A program made the translations under genes and the position numbers. The notes beneath the pieces were generated by a model. The model was not told the origin of the DNA and did not search any database. It worked only from the letters and a program-made list of their open reading frames with translations. This document shows, piece after piece, positions 19,800 through 29,389 of a stretch of DNA of 43,082 bases (positions are counted from its first letter, which is position 1; the number at the start of each line of letters is the position of its first letter). This DNA is from Alphaproteobacteria bacterium MarineAlpha5_Bin7. Its GTDB lineage: Bacteria > Pseudomonadota > Alphaproteobacteria > HIMB59 > GCA-002718135. The stretch spans positions 1 to 43,082 of the forward strand of contig PTKX01000007.1 in assembly GCA_002938195.1 (NCBI GenBank), in the 5' to 3' direction.

Positions 19800-20831
19800 A
19801 TGAATTCTATAAAAGAAAAATCCTTAGGAATTTCGATATGGCTGTTTTCCCTTACAATAATGACTTTTTTAATAATTATTATTGGTGGATTAACCAGATT
19901 AACTGAATCCGGTCTCTCAATGGTAGACTGGAGACCTTTAATGGGCATCTTTCCTCCTTTCACTGAAGAATCATGGAAAATATTATTTCAAAACTATCAA
20001 AAAACTCCAGAATACCAAATCGTTAATAAAAATATGTCAATCAATGACTTTAAATTTATTTTCTGGTGGGAGTGGTTTCATCGTTTTTTTGCAAGGTGTA
20101 TTGGTATAGTGTTTATATTTCCTTTTATTTATTTTGCTTTTAAAAAAAAAATATCAGCTAGACTTTTTTTAACATTATTATTGGTTTTTATATTTGGAAT
20201 TTTTCAAGCTATTGTAGGTTGGTGGATGGTTAAAAGCGGGTTATCTGATAATCCTTATGTAAGCTCTTATCGATTAGCATTTCATTTAACCAATGCTTTA
20301 ATAATATTTTCAATATTATTTTGGGCTACATTAAATTCATATTTTTCAAAGATACCTAATGATCAACTTAATAATTCAATTTTTATTTTTTTTAATTTAG
20401 GTATATTTTTTTTATTTATAACTATAATTTCTGGAGCTTTTATGGCAGGCACTCATGCTGGAAACTCCTTTAATACATTTCCATTTATGAATGGCAAGTT
20501 AATACCTGAGGGATACTATATAAATGAATATAAGTTTCTAAATATTTTTGAAAACACTATCGCTATTAATTTTAATCACAGATGGTTAGCAAGTTTTACT
20601 TTTTTATATATTTTTATTATAAATTTATATTTATTTATAATCTCAAAAAATAACAATATAAAATTTGCGCTTATGCTAGTTATTATATTCATATCTGTAC
20701 AATTTTTACTAGGCATTTTAACACTAATTTATAATGTACCTATTTTACTAGCTAGTATGCACCAAACTAATTCTGTGATACTTTTAGCCTCAATGTTATA
20801 CTCTTATTTTTGCTTTAAATATAAAAATTAA
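19800..20831 (+). CDS. ctaA: Heme A synthase, COX15/CtaA family (Type 2)
   Basis: IIGGLTRLTESGLSMVDWRPLMGIFPP, FWWEWFHRFFARCIGI, VGWWMVKSGL, FNHRWLASFTF, MHQTNSVILLAS. Confidence 0.95.
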   Translation: MNSIKEKSLGISIWLFSLTIMTFLIIIIGGLTRLTESGLSMVDWRPLMGIFPPFTEESWKILFQNYQKTPEYQIVNKNMSINDFKFIFWWEWFHRFFARCIGIVFIFPFIYFAFKKKISARLFLTLLLVFIFGIFQAIVGWWMVKSGLSDNPYVSSYRLAFHLTNALIIFSILFWATLNSYFSKIPNDQLNNSIFIFFNLGIFFLFITIISGAFMAGTHAGNSFNTFPFMNGKLIPEGYYINEYKFLNIFENTIAINFNHRWLASFTFLYIFIINLYLFIISKNNNIKFALMLVIIFISVQFLLGILTLIYNVPILLASMHQTNSVILLASMLYSYFCFKYKN

Positions 20832-20924
20832 AAGAATATTTAAAAAAAATAGTTGACTGATTAAATATTAATTATAGATGCTAATATCGTAAGAAAATAA
20901 TTATAAAATGATTTAGAATACTGT

Positions 20925-21611
20925 ATGTATATCAAAATAATAATTTTTATATCTACAATTATATTTTGCTTCAGCGTTTATTCATTTCCCATACCTAAGA
21001 ACAATGAAGTTGAATATGATATAATAAGAAAAAATAAAGTCATTGGAAGTCATAAAATTAAATTTGAAAATAATGAAGAAGGTTTAATTGTAGAAACAAA
21101 TATTAATATAATTGTAAAAGTTTTATTAATAACAGCTTACAAATTTTCTCACACTTCTGAAGAATTATGGATAGATGGAAATTTTATAAAGATTAATGCG
21201 CATACAGATTTTGAAGATGAGAGAGAATATTTTATTAAAGGTGAAGAAAAGAAAGAATTTTTCACTGCCTCTGGTATGGATGGTGAATTAGAAATAAAGA
21301 AAAATATTTTACCTTCAAATTTTTGGAATATCAAAATTTTAGAAGAAGAAGAATTATTTGATACCCAAAAAGGTATAGTAAGAAAAATCAATGTTAAAAA
21401 ATTAGGATTAGAAGAAATAGAAATTGGTGGTATGAATTATAATTGTAAAAAATTTACATTTAATGCATCAAATCATCCAAAGGATAAAGGTCCCTTTCCC
21501 GAATATACCTTGTGGTATTCAGAAAATGATGAATTAATGAAATTTAAATTTACTAATTGGAAAGATAATAAAGTTGTAACTCTTATCAGAAAGATAATAA
21601 CAGAAAATTGA
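20925..21611 (+). CDS. Secreted protein of unknown function (DUF6134/DUF3108-like)
   Basis: Signal peptide-like N-terminus; VEYDIIRKNKVIGSHKIKFE start pattern and C-terminal beta-rich WYSENDELMKFKF. Confidence 0.65.
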   Translation: MYIKIIIFISTIIFCFSVYSFPIPKNNEVEYDIIRKNKVIGSHKIKFENNEEGLIVETNINIIVKVLLITAYKFSHTSEELWIDGNFIKINAHTDFEDEREYFIKGEEKKEFFTASGMDGELEIKKNILPSNFWNIKILEEEELFDTQKGIVRKINVKKLGLEEIEIGGMNYNCKKFTFNASNHPKDKGPFPEYTLWYSENDELMKFKFTNWKDNKVVTLIRKIITEN

Positions 21612-22369
21612 AAACTATTTGGATCACAGGAGGGTCATCAGGTATAGGCTTTGCTTCAGCAAAAAAATTTCTTGATGAAAATTGGAGGGTAATAATAAGC
21701 TCTAAAAATAATGAAAGATTAGAAAAAGCTAAAAGTTTATTAATTAAAGAATCAAAAAATAAAGAAATATATGCAATTAAATGCGATATTATAAACAAAA
21801 AAGAAGTAGAAAATTCCATAAAAAAAATAATAAATGAAATTAGCAATATTGATATTGCCTTACTAAATGCAGCTGCTTATTCCCCAAACAAATCTCAAGA
21901 ATTTAATATAGAAAATTATGAATTACTAATTGATGTTAATTTAAAAGGCACACTATATTGTATAGATATATTGAAAGAATATATGACTAAAAATAATGGA
22001 GGTCACATTGCTTTGGTTTCTTCTCCCGTTGGTTATAGAGGATTACCTACTGCTGGTGCATATGGTTTGACTAAAGCGGGTTTAATAAATCTTGCTGAAA
22101 GTCTTTTTTTTGACTTTAAAAAATTAAAAATTAAGATCAGCGTCATTAATCCAGGATTTATTCAAACAAATTCTACTAATTTAAATGCTTTTCCAATGCC
22201 TTTCATTAAATCGGCTGAATTCGCTGCTAATAAAATTTATTTAGGTCTAGTTAAATCTTATAAATTTGAAATTATTTTTCCAAAATTTTTTTTGTTTATA
22301 TTAAAAATTGGAAGAATTTTACCATATAAATTGTATTTTTACTTAGTGAGTAAAATAACAAAGCTTTAG
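21608..22369 (+). CDS. Short-chain dehydrogenase/reductase
   Basis: WITGGSSGIGFASAKKF, NAAAYSP, SSPVGYRGLPTAGAYGLTKAGLINLAESL; TTG start overlapping upstream TGA. Confidence 0.92.
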   Translation: MKTIWITGGSSGIGFASAKKFLDENWRVIISSKNNERLEKAKSLLIKESKNKEIYAIKCDIINKKEVENSIKKIINEISNIDIALLNAAAYSPNKSQEFNIENYELLIDVNLKGTLYCIDILKEYMTKNNGGHIALVSSPVGYRGLPTAGAYGLTKAGLINLAESLFFDFKKLKIKISVINPGFIQTNSTNLNAFPMPFIKSAEFAANKIYLGLVKSYKFEIIFPKFFLFILKIGRILPYKLYFYLVSKITKL

Positions 22370-23445
22370 CTTAATTCTCCTACATATATTCCAAGACCTT
22401 GAGCAACTTTAATTAAAGGATCATGTTTTTTAATAGTTTTAGATTTTCCTGCTATGGAATTTAAATCAACATCAGTAACTTCCCTATTTTGCCAAACAAC
22501 AACTCTGTTATATTTTTCTTTATGTATTAAGTCTACAGCGTAAACCCCAAAAGCGCTTGCTATCAATCTATCACGGTGAGTAGGCTGCGCCCCTCTTTGT
22601 AAATGACCTAGAACTGTTACTCTTGTTTCAGTATTTGTTATTTTATAAATCTCATCAGATAAATATGCTCCGATACCTCCCAGCCTAATTTCTCCATCAA
22701 TAAATTTAACGCTAGCTTTTGAACCATTTTCTTTTCTTACAGACTCCGCGACTACTATTAAAGCATGATTCCTTCCTTGTGATCTAATCTTCTCTATTTG
22801 TTTTGAAATTGATTTCAATGAATATGGTATTTCTGGTATTAGTATGATGTCTGCGCCTCCTGCAATACCTGAGTTAAGCGCTATATGACCCGCATCTCTA
22901 CCCATAACTTCCAGAATCATCGCTCTTCTATGACTTGCTGCAGTTGGTTGTAACATATCAAGAGCATTTGTAGCCACATCAACTGCTGTATCATAACCAA
23001 TTGAAAGTTCATTTTGCATAACATCATTATCTATAGTTTTAGGAATTCCTACAAAATTAATATTTCCTTTTTTTGTTAAAGATTGTAAAATTTTCATACT
23101 TCCATCGCCTCCAATACCTATAAGCGCATCCAATGAAAGTTCTTTGAATCCTTTTAAAACTTGATTTGATAAATTTGAACCTTTGTTATTTGTTGTTTTA
23201 AATGGATGGGATTTATTATTGCTTCCAAGAAATGTTCCACCCATTCTCATTAAGCTACCATCAAAATCTCTTGGAGTTAAATCTAGTACATCTAAAGGTT
23301 TGCTAATTAGGCCTAAAGTACCATCCTTTATACCTATTACTTTCCAGCCATATTTGTTAACAGCTCTAAATGTTGCCGCCCTAATTACTGCATTTAATCC
23401 TGCACAATCGCCGCCGCTTGTTAAAATTCCTATTTTTTTAGACAC
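22366..23445 (-). CDS. 6-phosphofructokinase (PfkA family)
   Basis: TSGGDCAGLNAVIRA, GIGGDGSMKI, GIPKTIDNDV, VMGRDAGHIAL, LGHLQRGAQPTHRDR. Confidence 0.93.
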   Translation of the reverse strand: MSKKIGILTSGGDCAGLNAVIRAATFRAVNKYGWKVIGIKDGTLGLISKPLDVLDLTPRDFDGSLMRMGGTFLGSNNKSHPFKTTNNKGSNLSNQVLKGFKELSLDALIGIGGDGSMKILQSLTKKGNINFVGIPKTIDNDVMQNELSIGYDTAVDVATNALDMLQPTAASHRRAMILEVMGRDAGHIALNSGIAGGADIILIPEIPYSLKSISKQIEKIRSQGRNHALIVVAESVRKENGSKASVKFIDGEIRLGGIGAYLSDEIYKITNTETRVTVLGHLQRGAQPTHRDRLIASAFGVYAVDLIHKEKYNRVVVWQNREVTDVDLNSIAGKSKTIKKHDPLIKVAQGLGIYVGELS

Positions 23446-23515
23446 ATCTAACTACTATACTAAAAATTTAAAATAAAAAAGAATATAATCTTTAAGCATA
23501 TAGACTAAGTATATT

Positions 23516-23716
23516 ATGAATGAAAAAAGTAAACTTATAAAGGAACTTGATAACTTGGAATTAGAACATAGAAGTTTAGATAAATTACTTATAAGAATTA
23601 GAGAAGAAAAAACAATAGATTTACTTCAAATACAAAAATTGAAAAAAAGAAAATTAATTCTTAAGGATAAAATAAATTATTTAAGAAATAAAATAGAACC
23701 AGATATTATTGCATAA
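23516..23716 (+). CDS. YdcH/DUF465 family small protein
   Basis: LELEHRSLDKLLIRI...LQIQKLKKRKLILKDKI pattern of DUF465. Confidence 0.8.
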   Translation: MNEKSKLIKELDNLELEHRSLDKLLIRIREEKTIDLLQIQKLKKRKLILKDKINYLRNKIEPDIIA

Positions 23717-24353
23717 TAGCAAAAATTTTTTTTAAATTTTTAAATCCTTGAGGCAATTGTGTGGAGATATCTTTTATTTTACTTTTAACCTTAGGTATCT
23801 TTGAAACTCTTTTTAATTGTAAATCTAAAAAATTTGTTGTTGATTTAATGTCATTATTACTTATCCAATGAAAAATTACCGAACTATAAATTGCTGCTAA
23901 TATAGCTCGTTTAGAATAATAATTAAAATCTGTAGAGTGATCTCCTGCAATAAACCATATTTCATCTACTGTTTTATACAATGAATATGAAGAGATATTG
24001 AAATATTTAGGTAATAAAAGAGTAAAATAGGTTTTTTTTATAATTTCTTTTTCAAGCTTATATAATTTTATTTTTAATAAAATTAATTCTCTTACTTTAA
24101 TATGAGTGCGCATATTTCCCAAATTTAATTTTTTTGCTTTTAAAAGAAAACTTTTATTCATTTCTTCTAAATAAAACTTAAGCAAAGAAATGTATCCACT
24201 AGGAAATAAAGAATTCAAAGTAGATATTTTATATTTATTATTGCTAGATATCAAAGTAAATAAATTATCGTTCCAACCATGGGTGGAAATATATTTTTTT
24301 GATTCTTTTAAAATATTTTTTTTTATTAAATTTTCCTTATTATTTTTCTTCAT
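23706..24353 (-). CDS. COQ9 family ubiquinone-biosynthesis protein
   Basis: DEIWFIAGDHSTDFNYYSKRAILAAIYSSVIFHW, characteristic of COQ9. Confidence 0.88.
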   Translation of the reverse strand: MKKNNKENLIKKNILKESKKYISTHGWNDNLFTLISSNNKYKISTLNSLFPSGYISLLKFYLEEMNKSFLLKAKKLNLGNMRTHIKVRELILLKIKLYKLEKEIIKKTYFTLLLPKYFNISSYSLYKTVDEIWFIAGDHSTDFNYYSKRAILAAIYSSVIFHWISNNDIKSTTNFLDLQLKRVSKIPKVKSKIKDISTQLPQGFKNLKKIFAIMQ

Positions 24354-24888
24354 ACTTCTTTTTCCAGTATTCTTCTATTTCTTCAGCATACCCAAAAGCT
24401 TTATTATCAGCAAGACGACTTATGTATAATATTCCCATTAAATGATCATATTCATGCTGGATTATTCTAGCTTGTAAGCCTTCAGCCTGCTTTTTTATTA
24501 CATTTCCCTTAACATCTAAACCTTCGTATTCTATTTTGTTAAATCTTTTAACAAGACCTAACATGCCTGGTATAGAGAGACAGCCTTCCCATTCATTGTT
24601 AGTTTCTTCTGTAATATTCTTTATTTTAGGATTAATTAAAGCAGTTACCTTTACTGTTGTTGTCTCATCATTTTCAATACTTTCATTTTCTTCAAAGGTG
24701 CGAAAAACTATTATTTGTTTACTTAAATGAACTTGTGGTGCGGCTAATCCTATACCCTTTGCATCAAGCATAGTTTGAGCCATATCATCTATAATCTGTT
24801 TAACAAAAGGCTGGTGTATATTTTTAACCGCTGTGGCCTGTTCAAGCAAAACGGGATGGCCTAATTTAGCTATCTTTAAAATTGACAT
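24340..24888 (-). CDS. def: Peptide deformylase
   Basis: GIGLAAPQVHLSKQIIVF, EWEGCLSIPGMLGLVKR, IIQHEYDHLMGILYISRL. Confidence 0.96.
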   Translation of the reverse strand: MSILKIAKLGHPVLLEQATAVKNIHQPFVKQIIDDMAQTMLDAKGIGLAAPQVHLSKQIIVFRTFEENESIENDETTTVKVTALINPKIKNITEETNNEWEGCLSIPGMLGLVKRFNKIEYEGLDVKGNVIKKQAEGLQARIIQHEYDHLMGILYISRLADNKAFGYAEEIEEYWKKKYEEK

Positions 24889-25007
24889 AATTAATCACAA
24901 AATAAGTAATATTTATATAAAATAAAGATAGTTTTCTAATATAAATTTGAACATTTGCAATATTATTAAGTTTGTGCTAATTCCTGCCAACTTAAAAAGG
25001 AGTAATT

Positions 25008-25205
25008 TTGACTATAATAGTAAATGTAAAAGACAATAATGTGGAACAAGCTTTAAGAAGTTTAAAGAAAAAAATGCAGCGAGAGGGGCTTTATAAAGAA
25101 ATGAAATTAAGAAAACATTATGAAAAACCTTGTCTAAAAAGAGCGAGAGAGAAAGAGGAATCAATAAGAAGAGTTAGAAAGCTTAATAGACGAAACAACG
25201 ATTAA
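25008..25205 (+). CDS. rpsU: 30S ribosomal protein S21
   Basis: [46 protein letters not shown] start preceded by AAAAAGGAG. Confidence 0.94.
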   Translation: MTIIVNVKDNNVEQALRSLKKKMQREGLYKEMKLRKHYEKPCLKRAREKEESIRRVRKLNRRNND

Positions 25206-25207
25206 TT

Positions 25208-26599
25208 TTAATTTAAAGATTTCACAATATTTTCACACATTTTCTTAGCATCTCCAAAAAGCATTGTTGTATTATCTCTATAAAATAATTCATTTTCAAC
25301 TCCGGAATAACCAGTTGCCATAGAACGTTTGATAAAAAGCACGGTCTGAGATTTTTCTACATCCAAAATTGGCATTCCATAAATAGGAGATGTTTCATCA
25401 GTTTTGGCAGCTGGATTAGTTACATCATTCGCCCCAATAACAAACGAAACTTCAGTCATAGGAAAATCAGGATTTATTTCTTCTAACTCTAAAACTTCTT
25501 CATAAGGAACATTAGCTTCAGCCAATAAAACATTCATATGTCCAGGCATTCTTCCTGCAACCGGATGGATTGCATATCTTACTATTATGCCTTCTTTTTT
25601 TAAAATATCTGACATTTCTTTTAACGCATGTTGCGCTTGAGCAACAGCCATACCATAACCGGGCACAATGATTACTGAGTCAGCATTTTTTAAAATATAT
25701 GCAGCATCCTCAGCATTACCTTTTTTTATAATTTTATCTTCACTATTTTGTGATGAGGAAATATCTTTTTCCCCCCCAAAACCTCCTAAAACAACATTAA
25801 TAATAGAACGATTCATTCCCTTGCTCATAATATAACTAAGTATAGCTCCAGAAGCTCCAACTAAAGCTCCAGTAATTATTAATAGGTTATTACTTAATGT
25901 GAATCCAATGCCGCACGCTGCCCAACCTGAATAAGAATTTAGCATAGAAACTACAACAGGCATGTCTGCACCTCCAATTGGTATCACCACTAAAATTCCA
26001 AGTATAATTGAAATAATAACTATGGACCAAAAAATAGAAGGAGACTGATCTAGAACAAATATTATTATTAAAAAAACAATAAATAAAAAAATTATTGCAT
26101 TAATTGTATGTTGAAATCTATAAACTATTGGTTTTCCAGATATAGTGCCCTGTAATTTACCAAAAGCTAAAACCGAACCAGAAAAAGTAATTGCGCCAAT
26201 AAATGTACCTATGCTCATCTCAATAAGACTACTTTCATTGATTGACCCTATGACGCCAATATCGAAAGAAGCAGGATCATAGAAAGCTGCAGCAGCAACA
26301 AAAACTGCCGCTAAACCTACAAGGCTATGGAATGCTGCCACTAGCTGAGGTAATGCAGTCATTTCAATACGTAAAGCAATTGTTGTCCCTATTACCCCTC
26401 CCACAAGGATTGCTGCACCAATTTCTGCATAACTCAAAACTGATTTAAACATTAAAGTGGTTATAATTGCTATGATCATTCCTATAATTCCAAATATATT
26501 CCCTTTTCTAGAAGATTCTGGATGAGATAGGCCTCTTAAGGCAAAAATAAATAATAAAGCAGAAATTAAATACATAAATGCAACTAAATTATTGGACAT
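25208..26599 (-). CDS. pntB: NAD(P) transhydrogenase subunit beta
   Basis: IPIGGADMPVVVSMLNSYSGWAACGIGF, VIVPGYGMAVAQAQHAL, VRYAIHPVAGRMPGHMNVLLAEANVPY. Confidence 0.97.
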   Translation of the reverse strand: MSNNLVAFMYLISALLFIFALRGLSHPESSRKGNIFGIIGMIIAIITTLMFKSVLSYAEIGAAILVGGVIGTTIALRIEMTALPQLVAAFHSLVGLAAVFVAAAAFYDPASFDIGVIGSINESSLIEMSIGTFIGAITFSGSVLAFGKLQGTISGKPIVYRFQHTINAIIFLFIVFLIIIFVLDQSPSIFWSIVIISIILGILVVIPIGGADMPVVVSMLNSYSGWAACGIGFTLSNNLLIITGALVGASGAILSYIMSKGMNRSIINVVLGGFGGEKDISSSQNSEDKIIKKGNAEDAAYILKNADSVIIVPGYGMAVAQAQHALKEMSDILKKEGIIVRYAIHPVAGRMPGHMNVLLAEANVPYEEVLELEEINPDFPMTEVSFVIGANDVTNPAAKTDETSPIYGMPILDVEKSQTVLFIKRSMATGYSGVENELFYRDNTTMLFGDAKKMCENIVKSLN

Positions 26600-26914
26600 T
26601 TAAGAATCCTTTTTATTTTTATTTTTTTTCTTAAACATAGAAAGCATTCTGTACGTCACAATAAATCCTCCAAAAATATTCACTGAAGCTAAAACTACAG
26701 CAACTAAACCAAATATTTTGGATGTTTCAAACCCATATGGCCCCGCAGCTAAAATCGCACCCACAATAATAACGCTAGATATTGCATTAGTTACACCCAT
26801 TAAAGGACTATGTAGCGCTGGTGTCACTGACCAAACAACATAATAACCTATAATGCATGCAAGAAAAAATACTGTGAGCCCAACAACAAAAATTTCAGGA
26901 CTATGCGCTTCCAT
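26600..26914 (-). CDS. NAD(P) transhydrogenase subunit alpha part 2 (PntAB)
   Basis: FVVGLTVFFLACIIGYYVVWSVTPALHSPLMGVTNAISSVIIVGA; start set at MEAHSPEIF rather than the longer track start. Confidence 0.92.
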   Translation of the reverse strand: MEAHSPEIFVVGLTVFFLACIIGYYVVWSVTPALHSPLMGVTNAISSVIIVGAILAAGPYGFETSKIFGLVAVVLASVNIFGGFIVTYRMLSMFKKKNKNKKDS

Positions 26915-26915
26915 T

Positions 26916-28037
26916 TTAAACAAACTGCTCCAGTCTAATTTTACCTTCAAATGATAGTGTAACAGCTGATACTATTTCGTCTTCCCAATTAAAATTTATT
27001 TTTTTTCGATCTTTATCAATCAATAAATTCAAAAAATTATATATATTTTTAGAGTAAAGAGCTGAAGCATCTTTTGCAACTCTCCCTGCGACATTAGAAT
27101 AACCTAAAATCTTTACATCATTATGAATAACTATTTCATTTAATTTACTTAGAGGGCAATTGCCTCCTGATTCAACAGCCAAATCTATTACAACTGATCC
27201 AGGCGCCATAGAATTAACCATTTTCTCTGTAATTAATGTAGGAGCTTTTTTTCCTGGAATTAATGCTGTGCAAATAATTATATCTTGTTTTGCTACTGTT
27301 TCTGATATTAGTGTTTCTTGTTTTTTTTTATATTCATCACTCATTTCTTTAGCGTAACCGCCTTCAGTTTCTGCGCTTTGAGATTCTTCATCTTCAACCA
27401 TAATAAATTTACCACCTAAGCTTTCTACTTGTTCTTTGGTAGCTAGGCGTACATCAGTAGCTGAAACTACAGCGCCTAATCTTTTAGCAGTTGCGATCGC
27501 TTGAAGACCAGCAACTCCAACTCCTAATATCATAACTTTAGCAGGATTTACTCTTCCCGCAGCTGTCATCATCATTGGGAAAGCCTTTCCAAATTGTTCT
27601 GCAGCATCAATGACGCTTCTATATCCAGCTAGGTTAGCTTGTGAAGATAGTACATCCATGCTCTGTGCTCTACTAATTCTAGGAATTAACTCCATACAAC
27701 ATGCTGAAATTTTTTTTTTATTTAATGTGTCAAAATATTTTTTATTTTCATATGGATTTAGAATGCCAATTAAAACACCTCTTTCTTTTATTTTTTCTAA
27801 ATCTTTCGTTTCTGGAATTTTTACGCACAAGCAAATATCGGCCTGCAAACAACTTTTTCTGTTAACTATTTTAGCTCCGAAATCAATATACTGTTGATCA
27901 GTATACCCAGAATTAATACCAGCTCCTTTTTCTATTAAAACTTCAAGTCCAAGTCGTTGAAATAATTTTAATGAGTCAGGAGTTAAGGCTACGCGTTTTT
28001 CATTATCTGTAAATTCTTTAAGGGCAGAGATGAGCAT
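26916..28037 (-). CDS. NAD(P) transhydrogenase subunit alpha part 1 (PntAA)
   Basis: ALKEFTDNEKRVALTPDSLK, VMILGVGVAGLQAIATAKRLGAVVSATDVR, VIVDLAVESGGNCPL-like segment. Confidence 0.95.
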   Translation of the reverse strand: MLISALKEFTDNEKRVALTPDSLKLFQRLGLEVLIEKGAGINSGYTDQQYIDFGAKIVNRKSCLQADICLCVKIPETKDLEKIKERGVLIGILNPYENKKYFDTLNKKKISACCMELIPRISRAQSMDVLSSQANLAGYRSVIDAAEQFGKAFPMMMTAAGRVNPAKVMILGVGVAGLQAIATAKRLGAVVSATDVRLATKEQVESLGGKFIMVEDEESQSAETEGGYAKEMSDEYKKKQETLISETVAKQDIIICTALIPGKKAPTLITEKMVNSMAPGSVVIDLAVESGGNCPLSKLNEIVIHNDVKILGYSNVAGRVAKDASALYSKNIYNFLNLLIDKDRKKINFNWEDEIVSAVTLSFEGKIRLEQFV

Positions 28038-28049
28038 AATTGCTTATAA

Positions 28050-29384
28050 TTATAGCCTAGCTAATTTTAAAGCTTTTTGTTGTCGTTCCATGAGTTTTTT
28101 TTGATTAAAATTTTCAATTAAATTATGAAAAATTTTATACCAATTTACTTCAGCTCTTAAATGCATAAAAACTGAACCTAAACCTACGGCTGCTCTATCC
28201 ATAAACACAAATTCTTTTGGAGGTTTAATTCCTCCTAATTTTTTAAGTTCTCTATGAACTTCTGAAGCGACTTGGGCTCCATAAACTCCACTATCACTTT
28301 CTTGTATTTTTTGAACTTTATCATGCATTAAAGGGGAGTAAAGAAAGTTTGCCCATTTGTTTAAGACAGATAGTTTAGCTTTAGTAATATCTTTAAAACC
28401 CCACTGTTCATAAGCGAAAACTGCTTTGGCATTATCGTTCTTTTGCAAAGCAAAATATAAATCAATAACACCTTGAATAAATTTACCATCAAAAATTCTC
28501 ATACAGCCAAAGTCATACAAATTAATACTATGATCATTTTGAATAGAATAGTTGCCTAAATGCGGATCTCCGTGAATAACACCATATTCATAAAAAGGTT
28601 TATACCACGCATAAAACATATTTTTAGCCAAGACATTTCGAACTTCTTTTTTTGCATTTTTATAATTTAAAATAGGATCCCCTTCTAACCAACTCATTGT
28701 CAATAATCTCTTTGAAGACAATTTATTATAGGTATCTGGGACATGCACAAAATTGGTTTTATTAAATATATTTCTAAATACAGTCATCAACTTTATTTCT
28801 CTTTCGTAATCTAGCTCTTCTTTCAAACGTTCTGTAATTTCTTTGTAAACTTCTCCAGTTTTAATAGCCTTATTATAACTCTGATAAATAGAAAATATCA
28901 TTTTTAATTGTGATAGATCTGCGCTCACTGCTGAAGCCATATCTGGATATTGTAATTTGCAAGCTACTATTTGGTTGTCTTGTAAAATAGCTTTATGTAC
29001 TTGTCCCAAAGAAGCTGCTCTTGTAGCTTTTTTATCAAATAATATAAAATTTTTTTGCCAATTAGGAGATAATTCTGTTGCCATTCTTCTTTTAACGAAA
29101 AGCCAACCCATAGGGGGTGCATTTGATTGAAGATGCATAAGTTCCTTTGAATACTCATCTGGTAAAAGGTCTGGTATAGTAGCTGATAATTGTGCTACTT
29201 TCATTAATGGACCTTTAATGCCTCCTAATGCTGATCTAATTTCAGCTGCATGTTTATCTTTGTCTAGTTTAACTCCTAAATATTTTTGTCCTGCTAATTG
29301 AGTCGCAAGTTTGCCTACAACACCACCAACTTGAGCATATCTTTTGAGTTGTTTGGATAACGACTTAGATTCTTTATCAACCAT
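28050..29384 (-). CDS. ABC1/UbiB (COQ8-like) atypical kinase
   Basis: MKVAQLSATIPDLLPDEY, AASLGQVHKAIL, VACKLQYPDM, YGVIHGDPHLGNYSI, LYDFGCMRIF. Confidence 0.92.
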   Translation of the reverse strand: MVDKESKSLSKQLKRYAQVGGVVGKLATQLAGQKYLGVKLDKDKHAAEIRSALGGIKGPLMKVAQLSATIPDLLPDEYSKELMHLQSNAPPMGWLFVKRRMATELSPNWQKNFILFDKKATRAASLGQVHKAILQDNQIVACKLQYPDMASAVSADLSQLKMIFSIYQSYNKAIKTGEVYKEITERLKEELDYEREIKLMTVFRNIFNKTNFVHVPDTYNKLSSKRLLTMSWLEGDPILNYKNAKKEVRNVLAKNMFYAWYKPFYEYGVIHGDPHLGNYSIQNDHSINLYDFGCMRIFDGKFIQGVIDLYFALQKNDNAKAVFAYEQWGFKDITKAKLSVLNKWANFLYSPLMHDKVQKIQESDSGVYGAQVASEVHRELKKLGGIKPPKEFVFMDRAAVGLGSVFMHLRAEVNWYKIFHNLIENFNQKKLMERQQKALKLARL

Positions 29385-29389
29385 ATAAA

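Noticed and set aside
20832-20924. Promoter with TTGACT before the DUF6134-like gene
   Set aside because: No -10 hexamer at suitable spacing; too weak to list as a feature.
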